The notes: generated by a model from the sequence alone, not told the origin. A stretch of DNA of 9,429 bases from an uncultured Gammaproteobacteria bacterium (GCA_903897205.1 CAIUAS010000190.1:1-9429), one strand, 5' to 3'. Positions 1 through 6,175 are shown, counted from the stretch's first letter. Made by a program: numbers and translations.

Positions 1-183
1 ATACGTCCAACGGTTCGTGGTGTTGCAATGAACCCTGTTGATCACCCGCATGGTGGTGGTGAAGGTCGTACATCTGGTGGGCGTCACCCTGTTAGTCCAT
101 GGGGATTACCAACAAAGGGTTACAAGACGCGTAGGAATAAGCGAACTACCAATATGATTATTCAACGTCGCAAAAAGAAATAA
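1..183 (+). CDS. rplB: 50S ribosomal protein L2, C-terminal part (5' end outside window)
   Basis: Frame 1 is open from the first base to a TAA at 181-183 and encodes the last 60 residues of L2. L2 binds 23S rRNA at the base of the peptidyl-transferase centre and helps join the subunits. The diagnostic stretch MNPVDHPHGGGEGR is present (window residues 10-23); its first histidine corresponds to the conserved His at about position 229 in E. coli, long linked to peptidyl-transferase function. It is followed by the usual HPVSPWG and a basic tail ending RRKKK. The reading frame is intact to the family's normal C-terminus. It lies 22 bases upstream of rpsS, the standard S10-operon order. The missing part should be about 210 residues to the left. 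Identification is certain; only the N-terminus is unseen. Confidence 0.97.
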   Translation: MRPTVRGVAMNPVDHPHGGGEGRTSGGRHPVSPWGLPTKGYKTRRNKRTTNMIIQRRKKK

Positions 184-193
184 CTAATTCAAT

Positions 194-197
194 GAGG
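194..197 (+). promoter_or_regulatory. Shine-Dalgarno site fixing the GTG start of rpsS
   Basis: GAGG sits 8 bases upstream of the GTG at 206. This spacing, and the match of the next residues (SRSVKKGP) to the S19 N-terminus, supports GTG as the true start. There is no ATG that would give a better protein. Confidence 0.7.
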
Positions 198-205
198 TAA
201 TAGTT

Positions 206-490
206 GTGTCACGCTCCGTAAAAAAAGGGCCATATGTGCCTGAACATTTAATGAAGAAAGTTGCAGCCGCACAAGAAGCGGCTTCAAAAAAGCCTATTAA
301 AACATGGGGTCGTAGTGCAACTATTGTGCCTGACATGATAGGTTTAACAATGGCTATCCATAACGGGCGCGATTTTATTCCTATTTATATTACTGAAAAT
401 ATGATAGGCCATAAACTAGGCGAATTTGCTATAACACGCACATTTCGCGGCCATAAAGCCGCTGATAAAAAAGCCAAAGGCGATAAATAA
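206..490 (+). CDS. rpsS: 30S ribosomal protein S19
   Basis: S19 sits in the 30S head, pairs with S13 and contacts the A-site finger of the 50S. The 94-residue product aligns along its length with E. coli S19 (92 residues). It has the N-terminal SRSVKKGP, the central TWGRSATIVPDMIGLTMAIHNGR (residues 33-55, written here in pieces: TWGRSATI, PDMIGLT, IHNGR) and the C-terminal signature GHKLGEFAITRTFRGH (68-83). The last residues are lysine-rich, as usual. The start is GTG, chosen because S19 begins directly with (P/S)RS-KKGP and a GAGG is correctly spaced. It is the only GTG start among the complete genes here. It lies between rplB and rplV with gaps of 22 and 9 bases, so it is surely co-transcribed with them. 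Confidence 0.97.
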   Translation: MSRSVKKGPYVPEHLMKKVAAAQEAASKKPIKTWGRSATIVPDMIGLTMAIHNGRDFIPIYITENMIGHKLGEFAITRTFRGHKAADKKAKGDK

Positions 491-499
491 GGGGTAGCG

Positions 500-844
500 A
501 TGGAAACTGTTGCAAGATTAAAGCACGCACGTTTATCAGCACAAAAATGTCGTTTGGTTGCTGAACAAATTAGAGGGTTACCTGTTGCAAGAGCATTAGA
601 TGTTCTTGCATTTAGCCCTAAAAAAGCGGCTAATATTGTTAAAAAAGTACTTGAATCAGTAATTGCAAATGCTGAACATAACGATGGTGCTGATGTCGAT
701 GAATTGCGAATAAGTACGATATATATTGATCAAGCCTCAACGTACAAACGTATGCATGCGCGTGCAAAGGGGCGTGGGAATCGTATTTTAAAACCAACCT
801 GTCATATCACTATTAAAGTCTCGGGTAACGAGGAGAAGAAATAA
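500..844 (+). CDS. rplV: 50S ribosomal protein L22
   Basis: L22 binds all domains of 23S rRNA, and its long beta-hairpin lines the nascent-peptide exit tunnel at the constriction. The 114-residue protein aligns without gaps to E. coli L22 (110 residues) for the first 100 residues: METVARLKHARLSAQK at the start, then KKVLESVIANAEHNDGAD (48-65). The tunnel hairpin follows, with Y82 K83 R84 and then RAKGRGNR (88-95). Positions 82-84 are those deleted in a well-known erythromycin-resistant E. coli mutant; here they are YKR, with no deletion. The A/G choice at 93 and the ARAKGRGN form also occur in other proteobacteria, so I see no sign of resistance. A short EEKK tail extends the C-terminus. The stop is one base before the rpsC start, so translational coupling is likely. 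Confidence 0.97.
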   Translation: METVARLKHARLSAQKCRLVAEQIRGLPVARALDVLAFSPKKAANIVKKVLESVIANAEHNDGADVDELRISTIYIDQASTYKRMHARAKGRGNRILKPTCHITIKVSGNEEKK

Positions 845-845
845 T

Positions 846-1586
846 ATGGGTCACAAAGTTAATCCGGTTGGGATACGTTTACGAATTGTTAGAGATTGGA
901 CAGCTAGATGGTATGCTCCGGCAAAGGATTTTGCCGATACTTTACAAGCAGATTTAAAGGCGCGCGAGTTGATTAAAAAACAATTATATCAAGCTGGCGT
1001 AAGTGATATAATAATTGAACGCCCTGCGCGTAATGCACGAATTACCGTTAAAGTCGCTCGTCCCGGTATAGTTATTGGTAAAAAAGGTGAGGCGATTGAA
1101 AGATTGAGCGCTCAAGTTACTAAAATAATGGGCGTGCCCGCTAATATAACTATTGAAGAAATACGTAAGCCTGAATTGGATGCTAAGTTGGTCGCAGAAA
1201 GTATCGCGCAGCAATTAGAGCGCCGTGTTATGTTTAGACGCGCTATGAAGCGAGCAGTTACAACTGCGATGCGTTTGGGGGCGAAAGGAATTAAAATTAA
1301 TGTTTCTGGCCGTTTGGGTGGTGCTGAAATTGCTCGTAGTGAATGGTATCGTGAAGGCCGTGTGCCTCTGCACACGTTTCGCGCGGATATCGATTATGGG
1401 ACAGCAGAGGCTAAGACTACCTATGGTATTATTGGTGTCAAAGTGTGGATATTTAAAGGCGAAGTATTAGGTAAAAATGAAGTTTCTGCCGAAGTAGATG
1501 GTAAAGTTCAAAGGCCAGAAGGTAAAAAATCAAGTTCGGAAGCCAGAAACAGAAAACCTGATAGCAAAAGTAAAGCGAAGACATAA
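846..1586 (+). CDS. rpsC: 30S ribosomal protein S3
   Basis: S3 lies on the solvent side of the 30S head at the mRNA entry tunnel and, with S4 and S5, unwinds mRNA structure. The protein has 246 residues against 233 in E. coli. The N-terminus MGHKVNPVGIRLRI is canonical. A type II KH domain carries its GxxG loop as GKKG at 78-81. The helicase-linked basic residues R131, R132 and K135 (FRRAMKR) fall at exactly the E. coli positions. The C-terminal domain includes SGRLGGAEIARSEWYREGRV (154-173) and DIDYG (181-185). After about residue 215 the tail is long, polar and lysine/serine-rich; this accounts for the extra length and is probably disordered. The start is one base after the rplV stop, with GAGGAGAAG inside rplV acting as ribosome binding site. 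Confidence 0.97.
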   Translation: MGHKVNPVGIRLRIVRDWTARWYAPAKDFADTLQADLKARELIKKQLYQAGVSDIIIERPARNARITVKVARPGIVIGKKGEAIERLSAQVTKIMGVPANITIEEIRKPELDAKLVAESIAQQLERRVMFRRAMKRAVTTAMRLGAKGIKINVSGRLGGAEIARSEWYREGRVPLHTFRADIDYGTAEAKTTYGIIGVKVWIFKGEVLGKNEVSAEVDGKVQRPEGKKSSSEARNRKPDSKSKAKT

Positions 1587-1604
1587 AGATTGGGATAATG
1601 TGTT

Positions 1605-2018
1605 ATGATGCAACCAAAACGTACTAAATTTCGTAAACAATTTAAAGGCCGTAATCGTGGACTCGCTACACGTGGAAATAAAATTAGCTTTGGTGAGTTT
1701 GGTTTACGGGCTACGAGTCGTGGCCGTATTACTGCTCGTCAAATTGAAGCTGCGCGTCGTGCTATGACGCGACATATTAAGCGTGGCGGCAAAGTCTGGA
1801 TTCGTATATTTCCTGATAAACCAATTACAAAGAAACCTTTAGAGGTGAGACAAGGTAAGGGTAAAGGAAATGTTGAATATTGGGTAGCTGAAATTAAACC
1901 GGGTCATATTCTTTTTGAAATGGAAGGAATCTCAGAAGAATTAGCGCGTGAAGCATTTATGCTTGCTGCGGCAAAGTTACCCCTTAGCACTCATTTTGAA
2001 GAACGTGAGGTTATGTAA
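1605..2018 (+). CDS. rplP: 50S ribosomal protein L16
   Basis: L16 organises the A-site tRNA region of the 50S, near L27 and 5S rRNA. Two ATGs stand side by side (1605 and 1608). I chose 1605 because the family starts M-x-QPKRTKFRK and the second residue is normally kept (L in E. coli, M here). The product has 137 residues against 136. Conserved blocks are KFRKQFKGRNRGLA (8-21), ARQIEAARRAMTRHIKR (44-60) and GKGKGNVEYWVA (84-95). Arg82 corresponds to E. coli Arg81, the residue hydroxylated by the oxygenase YcfD/RoxA; whether that enzyme exists here cannot be seen. The Shine-Dalgarno is weak (GGGATAA, 1592-1598). The stop codon TAA shares its last base with the rpmC ATG. Confidence 0.97.
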   Translation: MMQPKRTKFRKQFKGRNRGLATRGNKISFGEFGLRATSRGRITARQIEAARRAMTRHIKRGGKVWIRIFPDKPITKKPLEVRQGKGKGNVEYWVAEIKPGHILFEMEGISEELAREAFMLAAAKLPLSTHFEEREVM

Positions 2019-2230
2019 TGAAAGTAAAAGAGAAATTAAAGCAATTAAGAGAACTAAGTCCTGCTGAGTTATCTAAAGAGCTAATTGCTTCTTTGCGCGA
2101 GCTGTTTAATTTGCGTATGCAACATGCTACGCGACAATTAGGACAGGTGCATCAATTAAAGCAAGTGCGTAGAAAAATTGCCCGTATTTATACAATTATA
2201 CAAGAGAAGACAGCAGGTCAACTATCATGA
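2018..2230 (+). CDS. rpmC: 50S ribosomal protein L29
   Basis: L29 is a small helical-hairpin protein beside the tunnel exit. With L23 it forms part of the docking surface for trigger factor, SRP and SecY. The 70-residue product (63 in E. coli) begins MKVKEKLKQLRELSPAEL and keeps the family core LRELFNLRMQ (26-35) and HQLKQVRRKIARI (45-57). Both halves are amphipathic helices rich in Lys, Arg, Glu and Leu. About seven extra residues lie at the C-terminus (EKTAGQLS). Its ATG overlaps the rplP stop by one base (TAATG), with GAGG at 2007-2010 seven bases upstream inside rplP. Its own TGA overlaps the next start as ATGA. Both junctions indicate coupled translation. Confidence 0.95.
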   Translation: MKVKEKLKQLRELSPAELSKELIASLRELFNLRMQHATRQLGQVHQLKQVRRKIARIYTIIQEKTAGQLS

Positions 2231-2499
2231 GCAATAATACAGACAAAGCAGTGCGTACCCTGGTAGGGCGGGTGATTAGTAATAAAATGCAAAAAACAAT
2301 TAATGTATTAGTTGTGTACAAAGTTAAACATCCTAAGTATGGTAAGTATGTTTCTCGGCGCACTAAGAAGTTGGCGCATGACGAAAATAACAGCTGCCAA
2401 CCGGGTGATTTAGTTATGATTGCTGAATGTCGTCCATTGTCTCGGCATAAAAACTGGCAGTTGCTTCAAATTCTTGAGAAAGAAAACGGCACAATTTAA
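2227..2499 (+). CDS. rpsQ: 30S ribosomal protein S17
   Basis: S17 is a primary 16S rRNA-binding protein with an OB fold in the lower body of the 30S, needed early in assembly. The product has 90 residues (84 in E. coli). It shows TLVGRVISNKMQKTINV (11-27), KHPKYGKYV (34-42), HDENNSC (51-57) and the family signature AECRPLSRHKNW (66-77). The N-terminal MSNNTDKAV and C-terminal ENGTI are slightly longer than usual. The ATG lies inside the rpmC stop (ATGA, 4-base overlap) and no strong Shine-Dalgarno precedes it, so it probably depends on re-initiation after rpmC. In E. coli this is the last gene of the S10 operon. A promoter-like sequence overlaps its stop codon here as well. Confidence 0.96.
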   Translation: MSNNTDKAVRTLVGRVISNKMQKTINVLVVYKVKHPKYGKYVSRRTKKLAHDENNSCQPGDLVMIAECRPLSRHKNWQLLQILEKENGTI

Positions 2500-2502
2500 A
2501 AT
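2474..2502 (+). promoter_or_regulatory. Candidate spc-operon promoter (sigma70 type)
   Basis: TTGAGA (2474-2479) and TAAAAT (2497-2502) are separated by exactly 17 bases, each matching the sigma70 consensus at 5 of 6 positions. The -35 box lies inside rpsQ and the -10 box includes its stop codon. Transcription would start near 2509, leaving a leader of about 43 bases before rplN. E. coli has its spc promoter at the same boundary, which supports the call. I see no GC-rich hairpin with a T-run, so S10 transcripts probably read through. Confidence 0.55.
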
Positions 2503-2551
2503 AAATATTTTTTAAAAAGAATTAAGCGCGATATAGATTGAGGAAATCGTT

Positions 2552-2920
2552 ATGATACAAACACAAACTGAACTTGATGTTGCTGATAACAGCGGTGCGC
2601 GCCGAGTTGAATGTATCAAAGTTTTAGGTGGCTCTAAGCGGCGTTACGCAGGTATTGGTGATATTATTGTTGTCAGTATTAAAGACGCTATTCCTCGTGG
2701 TAAAGTCAAAAAAGGCGATGTATTAAAAGCAGTAGTCGTGCGGACTAGGAAGGGAGTACGCCGTGCAGATGGCTCCGTGCTGCGTTTTGATGGTAATGCA
2801 GTTATTTTATTGAATAACCAATTGCAACCTATTGGAACTCGTGTGTTTGGCCCAGTGCCACGTGAATTACGTAGCGAACTTTTTATGAAGATTATTTCTC
2901 TTGCACCAGAAGTACTATAG
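2552..2920 (+). CDS. rplN: 50S ribosomal protein L14
   Basis: L14 sits at the subunit interface of the 50S, forms bridges to 16S rRNA and is the binding place of the silencing factor RsfS. The 122-residue protein follows E. coli L14 (123) nearly throughout: MIQTQTELDVADNSGARR at the start, IPRGKVKKGDVLKAVVVRT (48-66) with the family signature, RFDGNAVILLNN (78-89), and GTRVFGPVPRELR (95-107) leading to FMKIISLAPEVL at the end. It is one residue shorter, in the loop after LLNN. GAGGAAA about ten bases upstream is a good ribosome binding site. It is the first gene of the spc operon, preceded by 52 bases that carry the likely promoter. The stop is TAG. Confidence 0.97.
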   Translation: MIQTQTELDVADNSGARRVECIKVLGGSKRRYAGIGDIIVVSIKDAIPRGKVKKGDVLKAVVVRTRKGVRRADGSVLRFDGNAVILLNNQLQPIGTRVFGPVPRELRSELFMKIISLAPEVL

Positions 2921-2935
2921 TTTGGGGTTTTATTT

Positions 2936-3256
2936 ATGTCAAAAATTAGAAAAGGTGATGAGATTATTGTCACCACCGGAAAAGATAAGGGCAAGCGTGG
3001 TAAGGTTTTACGCATAATCCCTGATAGGTTAAGGGCAGTTGTTGAGGGGGTTAATCTTGTTAAAAAACATGTGCGGCCAAATCCTCAGACGGGAACACAA
3101 GGAGGCGTAATAACGCGTGAAGCTACTATTCATATTTCCAATATAGCTTTGTATAATCCGCTCACTAAAAGAGCAGATAGAGTTGGGTTTAAAATTTTAG
3201 AAGATGGGCGAAAAGTTCGTTATTTCAAATCAAACAAAGAAATTGTTGATGTATAA
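2936..3256 (+). CDS. rplX: 50S ribosomal protein L24
   Basis: L24 is an assembly-initiator protein that binds domain I of 23S rRNA and reaches the tunnel exit. The product has 106 residues (104 in E. coli). A KOW motif fills the N-terminus (DEIIVTTGKDKGKRGKVLRI, 8-27). It is followed by VEGVNLVKKH (36-45), QGGVITREATIHISNI (55-70) and RADRVGF (79-85). The C-terminal GRKVRYFKSNKE matches the family. The purine stretch TTTGGGGTT at 2921-2929 can act as Shine-Dalgarno, about seven bases before ATG. It is 15 bases after rplN. A 47-base spacer then separates it from rplE. Confidence 0.96.
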   Translation: MSKIRKGDEIIVTTGKDKGKRGKVLRIIPDRLRAVVEGVNLVKKHVRPNPQTGTQGGVITREATIHISNIALYNPLTKRADRVGFKILEDGRKVRYFKSNKEIVDV

Positions 3257-3303
3257 TTCTTTTTTATACAGTATAACGGTTAAAAATATAGTTAGGTAAT
3301 TTC

Positions 3304-3843
3304 ATGGCAACATTGCAAGCAGTTTATCAAAATACAGTAACCAAAAAATTAATGGACAAATTTGGTTATACCAGCATAATGGAAGTTCCTCGCATTATGA
3401 AGATAACCCTTAATATGGGGGTTGGCGAGGCTGTTGGTAATAAGAAGATAATTGAATCAGCGGTAGCCGATATGGCAGCTATTGCAGGGCAAAAACCAGT
3501 TGTTACATATGCGCGTAAGTCTAATGCAGGATTTAAAATCCGTGAAGGTTGGCCTATTGGATGTAAAGTTACCTTGCGTGGTGAACGTATGTATGAGTTT
3601 TTTGAACGCTTAGTGAGCATTGCAATTCCGCGTGTACGTGATTTTCGTGGGTTTAGCGCTCGCTCATTTGATGGTCGTGGAAACTATAGTTTAGGTATTC
3701 GTGAGCAAATCGTTTTTCCTGAAGTTAAATATGATGAAATCGATATGTTACGTGGTATGGATATTACTATAACAACTACAGCTAAATCTAATGAAGAAGG
3801 TAGGGCGTTATTAGCTGCTTTTGGGTTTCCTTTTAAAGAATGA
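3304..3843 (+). CDS. rplE: 50S ribosomal protein L5
   Basis: L5 binds 5S rRNA together with L18 and L25 in the central protuberance and contacts P-site tRNA and S13 through a bridge. The 179-residue product equals E. coli L5 in length and aligns without gaps. Conserved blocks are VPRIMKITLNMGVGEA (28-43), GQKPVVT (62-68), the signature FKIREGWPIGCKVTLRGERM (77-96), PRVRDFRG (109-116) and DITITTTAKSNEEGRALL (153-170). Position 69 is Tyr where the family nearly always has Lys (TYARKS for TKARKS), a small oddity. In E. coli the S8 repressor binds mRNA around the start of this gene; I could not recognise that structure here. The 47-base spacer before it holds a weak site, TAGGTAA, and the small palindrome TATACAGTATA (3265-3275). 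Confidence 0.97.
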   Translation: MATLQAVYQNTVTKKLMDKFGYTSIMEVPRIMKITLNMGVGEAVGNKKIIESAVADMAAIAGQKPVVTYARKSNAGFKIREGWPIGCKVTLRGERMYEFFERLVSIAIPRVRDFRGFSARSFDGRGNYSLGIREQIVFPEVKYDEIDMLRGMDITITTTAKSNEEGRALLAAFGFPFKE

Positions 3844-3850
3844 GAATGTT

Positions 3851-4156
3851 ATGGCAAAAACAAGTATAATCGAACGCGAAAAGAAAAGAGCAAATTTAGT
3901 TAAGAAATATGCAGAAAAGCGCATGCAATTGAAGGTGATGATTAGTGATATGTCACTGGGTGCAGAGGAACGCATGAAAGCAATGAGTGCATTACAAGCA
4001 TTGCCGCGTAACTCTAATCCTACACGCAAGCGCAATCGTTGTCGTCTGACAGGACGTCCGCGAGGAGTTTATCGTAAATTTGGATTGGCGCGTAGCATGT
4101 TACGTATACACGCTATGCGTGGTGATATACCGGGTTTAGTAAAAGCAAGCTGGTAG
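3851..4156 (+). CDS. rpsN: 30S ribosomal protein S14 (zinc-free type)
   Basis: S14 binds the 3' domain of 16S rRNA in the 30S head, next to S3 and S10. The ATG at 3851 gives MAKTSIIEREKKR and a 101-residue protein, the same length as E. coli S14. An in-frame ATG at 3821 would lie inside rplE and add ten unrelated residues, so it is rejected. The C-terminal half holds the signature RNRCRLTGRPRG (61-72), RKFGLAR (75-81) and the ending GDIPGLVKASW. There are no CxxC pairs, so this is the long C-minus form and not the short zinc-binding form. It starts 7 bases after rplE. The ribosome binding site is weak (AATGAGA), so coupling to rplE translation is likely. Confidence 0.96.
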   Translation: MAKTSIIEREKKRANLVKKYAEKRMQLKVMISDMSLGAEERMKAMSALQALPRNSNPTRKRNRCRLTGRPRGVYRKFGLARSMLRIHAMRGDIPGLVKASW

Positions 4157-4209
4157 TACAACTGATTATTGTCAAGGTTATAGAGTTAATTGTTAAGGGG
4201 TATTAAATA

Positions 4210-4605
4210 ATGAGCATGCAGGATCCGATTGCGGATATGTTTACCCGTATTAGGAATGGCCAAGCTGTTGCTAAAAAACAGGTAGAGATGCCTTCTTCTA
4301 AGATTAAAGTAGCGATAGCAAAAGTGCTAAAAGAAGAAGGTTATATTGTTGATTATCAAGTGGCTAAAGAAGGCGCTAAGTCAATGTTGGTAGTTACTTT
4401 AAAATACCATCATGGTAAACCTGTTATTGAGACAATAAAGCGTAAAAGTCGTCCAGGTATTCGAATTTATAAATCTTGTGATGATTTACCTAAAATTGTG
4501 GGTGGTTTGGGTATTGTTATTGTTTCGACACCAAAAGGTGTAATGAGTGATCGTGCGGCGCGTGCAATTAGGCAAGGCGGCGAGCTTATTGGTGAAGTTG
4601 CTTAA
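4210..4605 (+). CDS. rpsH: 30S ribosomal protein S8
   Basis: S8 is a primary 16S rRNA binder (helices 21 and 25) in the 30S body. In E. coli it also represses the spc operon by binding its mRNA. The 131-residue product (130 in E. coli) begins MSMQDPIADMFTRIRNGQ, then MPSSKIKVAIAKVLKEEGYI (27-46) and SRPGIRIYK (80-88). The RNA-binding loop reads STPKGVMSDRAAR (106-118). The usual loop is STSxGxMT; the Pro version is known in other proteobacteria, so I do not treat it as a defect. The end is GGELIGEVA. AAGGGG at 4195-4200 is a strong Shine-Dalgarno. A second M at residue 3 is part of the normal N-terminus, so the first ATG is kept. Confidence 0.97.
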   Translation: MSMQDPIADMFTRIRNGQAVAKKQVEMPSSKIKVAIAKVLKEEGYIVDYQVAKEGAKSMLVVTLKYHHGKPVIETIKRKSRPGIRIYKSCDDLPKIVGGLGIVIVSTPKGVMSDRAARAIRQGGELIGEVA

Positions 4606-4617
4606 AAAGGGTAAAGT

Positions 4618-5151
4618 ATGTCAAGAGTTGCTAAGAATCCGATTCCTATACCTGTAGGCGTTAATGTAACTATCTCAGGTTTGGATGTTGTAATAAAAGG
4701 TAGTAAAGCTTCTGTTCAGCATAGACTGAACGAACATGTTAAAGTTAGCCAAGCTGACAATACCTTGCATATCGCTATACGTGATGATAGTGATGAAGGG
4801 GATGCAGCAGCAGGTACCACAAGGGCGTTGCTTAATAATATGATTATTGGCGTTACCCAAGGGTTTGAATCTAAATTAGAACTTGTTGGGGTTGGTTATC
4901 GTGCCCAGGCTCAGGGTAAGCAATTGAATTTAACGTTAGGTTTTTCGCATCCTGTAGTGCACCTTATTCCTGAAAATGTTACAGTTGAAACACCAAGCCA
5001 AACTGAAATTATTATCAAAGGTTTTGATAAGCAGCAAGTTACACAAGAGGCTGCTAAGATCCGTGGCTATCGCCCCCCTGAACCTTATAAGGGTAAAGGT
5101 GTTCGTTACGCTGGCGAAAAAATTATCTTGAAAGAAACTAAGAAGAAGTAG
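4618..5151 (+). CDS. rplF: 50S ribosomal protein L6
   Basis: L6 sits at the base of the L7/L12 stalk by the sarcin-ricin loop, where elongation factors bind. The product is 177 residues, identical in length to E. coli L6. It starts MSRVAKNPIPIPVGV and has the two repeated alpha/beta L6 folds. Landmarks are RALLNNMIIGVTQGF (69-83), LVGVGYRA (89-96), LGFSHPV (107-113) and the signature PEPYKGKGVRYAGE (154-167) in the second domain. The tail is lysine-rich (ETKKK). AAGGG sits upstream at good distance. It is 12 bases after rpsH and 8 bases before rplR. Nothing unusual is seen. Confidence 0.97.
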   Translation: MSRVAKNPIPIPVGVNVTISGLDVVIKGSKASVQHRLNEHVKVSQADNTLHIAIRDDSDEGDAAAGTTRALLNNMIIGVTQGFESKLELVGVGYRAQAQGKQLNLTLGFSHPVVHLIPENVTVETPSQTEIIIKGFDKQQVTQEAAKIRGYRPPEPYKGKGVRYAGEKIILKETKKK

Positions 5152-5159
5152 GTAAAATA

Positions 5160-5519
5160 ATGGATAAGAAAATAGCACGTAAGCGTCGCGCAATGCGTAC
5201 ACGCTGCAAAATTAGAGAGCTTGGTATAACTCGCTTGTGCGTTAATCGTACAGTAAAACATATTTATGCTCAGGTTATTATTGGTGATAAAGGCGGCGAT
5301 AAAGTTCTAGCAAGTGCTTCAACTTTAGATAAAGAGGTTATCGCAGCTGGCGTATCAACCGGAAATATTAATGGCGCAAAAATAGTTGGCGATTTTATTG
5401 CTAAGCGTGCTATTGCTAATGGTATTACGCAAGTAGCATTCGATCGTTCTGGTTTTAAATATCACGGTTCTATAAAGGCATTAGCAGATGCAGCTCGCGA
5501 AGGCGGCTTAGAATTTTAA
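5160..5519 (+). CDS. rplR: 50S ribosomal protein L18
   Basis: L18 carries 5S rRNA into the central protuberance together with L5. The 119-residue product (117 in E. coli) begins with the basic segment MDKKIARKRRAMRTRCKI that contacts 5S rRNA. It continues with RLCVNRTVKHIYAQVI (25-40) and GDFIAKRAIANGI (77-89). It ends with the family block FDRSGFKYHG followed by IKALADAAREGGLEF. Residue 104 is Ser where the block almost always has Arg (YHGR); see findings. It sits 8 bases after rplF with AGTAGG as a ribosome binding site overlapping the rplF stop. A 55-base spacer with a hairpin follows. Confidence 0.96.
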   Translation: MDKKIARKRRAMRTRCKIRELGITRLCVNRTVKHIYAQVIIGDKGGDKVLASASTLDKEVIAAGVSTGNINGAKIVGDFIAKRAIANGITQVAFDRSGFKYHGSIKALADAAREGGLEF

Positions 5520-5537
5520 TTAACTGTTGGGTTACAG

Positions 5538-5553
5538 TCCTAATTATTTAGGA
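5538..5553 (+). other. Short perfect hairpin between rplR and rpsE
   Basis: TCCTAA (5538-5543) and TTAGGA (5548-5553) form a perfect 6-bp inverted repeat around the loop TTAT. No T-run follows, so it is not a typical intrinsic terminator. It lies 18 bases after the rplR stop and 21 bases before the rpsE start, leaving the AAAGG ribosome binding site (5562-5566) free. A role as a processing or stability element is only a guess. Confidence 0.4.
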
Positions 5554-5574
5554 ATTAAGATAAAGGTTTAATTT

Positions 5575-6105
5575 ATGGCAAATGCGACAACAACAAGTGC
5601 AAGTTTTGATGTATCAACAAAAAGCGATGGTTTGCAAGAAAAGTTAGTTGCAGTAAATCGTCATGCTAAAGTAGTAAAAGGTGGTCGTATTTTTAGCTTT
5701 TCTGCCTTAGTGGTTGTTGGAGACGGTAGTGGTCGTATTGGTTTAGGTGTAGGTAGCTCGCGCGAAGTGCCTATTGCGATTCAAAAAGCACTCGAAAATG
5801 CTAGACGAAACATGGTACGCATAGAATTAAATGGTACTACTTTATATCATGAGATTTTTGTTAATTTTGGTGCTACAAAAGTGTTTATGAAGCCTGCATC
5901 AGAAGGTACTGGTATCATTGCGGGTGGTGGTATGCGTGCAGTATTTGAAGTGTTGGGCGTGAAAAATGTATTGGCTAAGACTATAGGTTCTTCTAATCCT
6001 ATTAACGTAGTAAAAGCAACGCTGAAAGCACTTATGAAGATGAGTTCCCCAGAAGCTATTGCTGAAAAACGCGGCAAAACAGTTGCTGAAATTTTGGGCG
6101 ACTAG
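5575..6105 (+). CDS. rpsE: 30S ribosomal protein S5
   Basis: S5 lines the mRNA entry path with S3 and S4, influences decoding accuracy and is the site of spectinomycin-resistance mutations. The product has 176 residues against 167 in E. coli. The extra nine form a Thr/Ser-rich start (ANATTTSASFDVSTKSDG). From LQEKLVAVNR (20-29) it aligns well: VVKGGRIFSFSALVVVGDGS (33-52), then KPASEGTGIIAGGGMRAV (106-123) and GSSNPINVVKAT (138-149). The N-terminal dsRBD-like domain and C-terminal domain are both complete. The normally conserved GFGxGKAxEVP reads GLGVGSSREVP at 56-66. The spectinomycin loop (RHAKVVKGGR, 29-38) carries no deletion. AAAGG sits 8 bases before ATG. A 55-base spacer precedes and a 70-base one follows, wider than the E. 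coli spacing. Confidence 0.97.
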   Translation: MANATTTSASFDVSTKSDGLQEKLVAVNRHAKVVKGGRIFSFSALVVVGDGSGRIGLGVGSSREVPIAIQKALENARRNMVRIELNGTTLYHEIFVNFGATKVFMKPASEGTGIIAGGGMRAVFEVLGVKNVLAKTIGSSNPINVVKATLKALMKMSSPEAIAEKRGKTVAEILGD

Positions 6106-6113
6106 CGTTCGTT

Positions 6114-6119
6114 TATAAT
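6114..6119 (+). promoter_or_regulatory. Possible -10 box upstream of rpmD
   Basis: A perfect TATAAT lies 8 bases after the rpsE stop, in a 70-base spacer. The best -35 candidate, TTTTGG (6092-6097) at 16 bases, is poor, and there is no extended -10 TG. It may be a weak internal promoter for rpmD-rplO-secY or simply chance in AT-rich sequence. Confidence 0.2.
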
Positions 6120-6175
6120 TTCTATATTAAGCGCATTTTAGGTCTCATTCTATCTATTTTTACGTCAGGTTACAT

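Noticed and set aside
743..784. L22 tunnel hairpin differing from E. coli (A93 to G, P87 to A) as possible drug or arrest-peptide adaptation
   Set aside because: The ARAKGRGNR form is common in other proteobacteria as I recall it, and no deletion is present.
2644..3015. Minus-strand ORF of 123 codons opposite rplN/rplX
   Set aside because: Fully antisense to two intact conserved genes; its open frame follows from their codon use and the protein resembles nothing known to me.
3265..3275. TATACAGTATA palindrome before rplE as an operator or S8 site
   Set aside because: Only 11 bases, AT-rich and likely by chance; it shows no resemblance to the 16S helix that S8 recognises.
3821..3850. Upstream in-frame ATG for rpsN
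   Set aside because: It lies within rplE and would add ten residues absent from S14; MAKT at 3851 fits the family and gives the exact usual length.
4169..4199. TTGTCA upstream of rpsH as a -35 box
   Set aside because: No -10-like hexamer at 15-19 bases; the spacer is better explained by the strong AAGGGG ribosome binding site alone.
4525..4539. S8 STPKG in place of STSKG
   Set aside because: The Pro variant occurs in other bacterial S8 proteins, so it is not a damaged binding loop.
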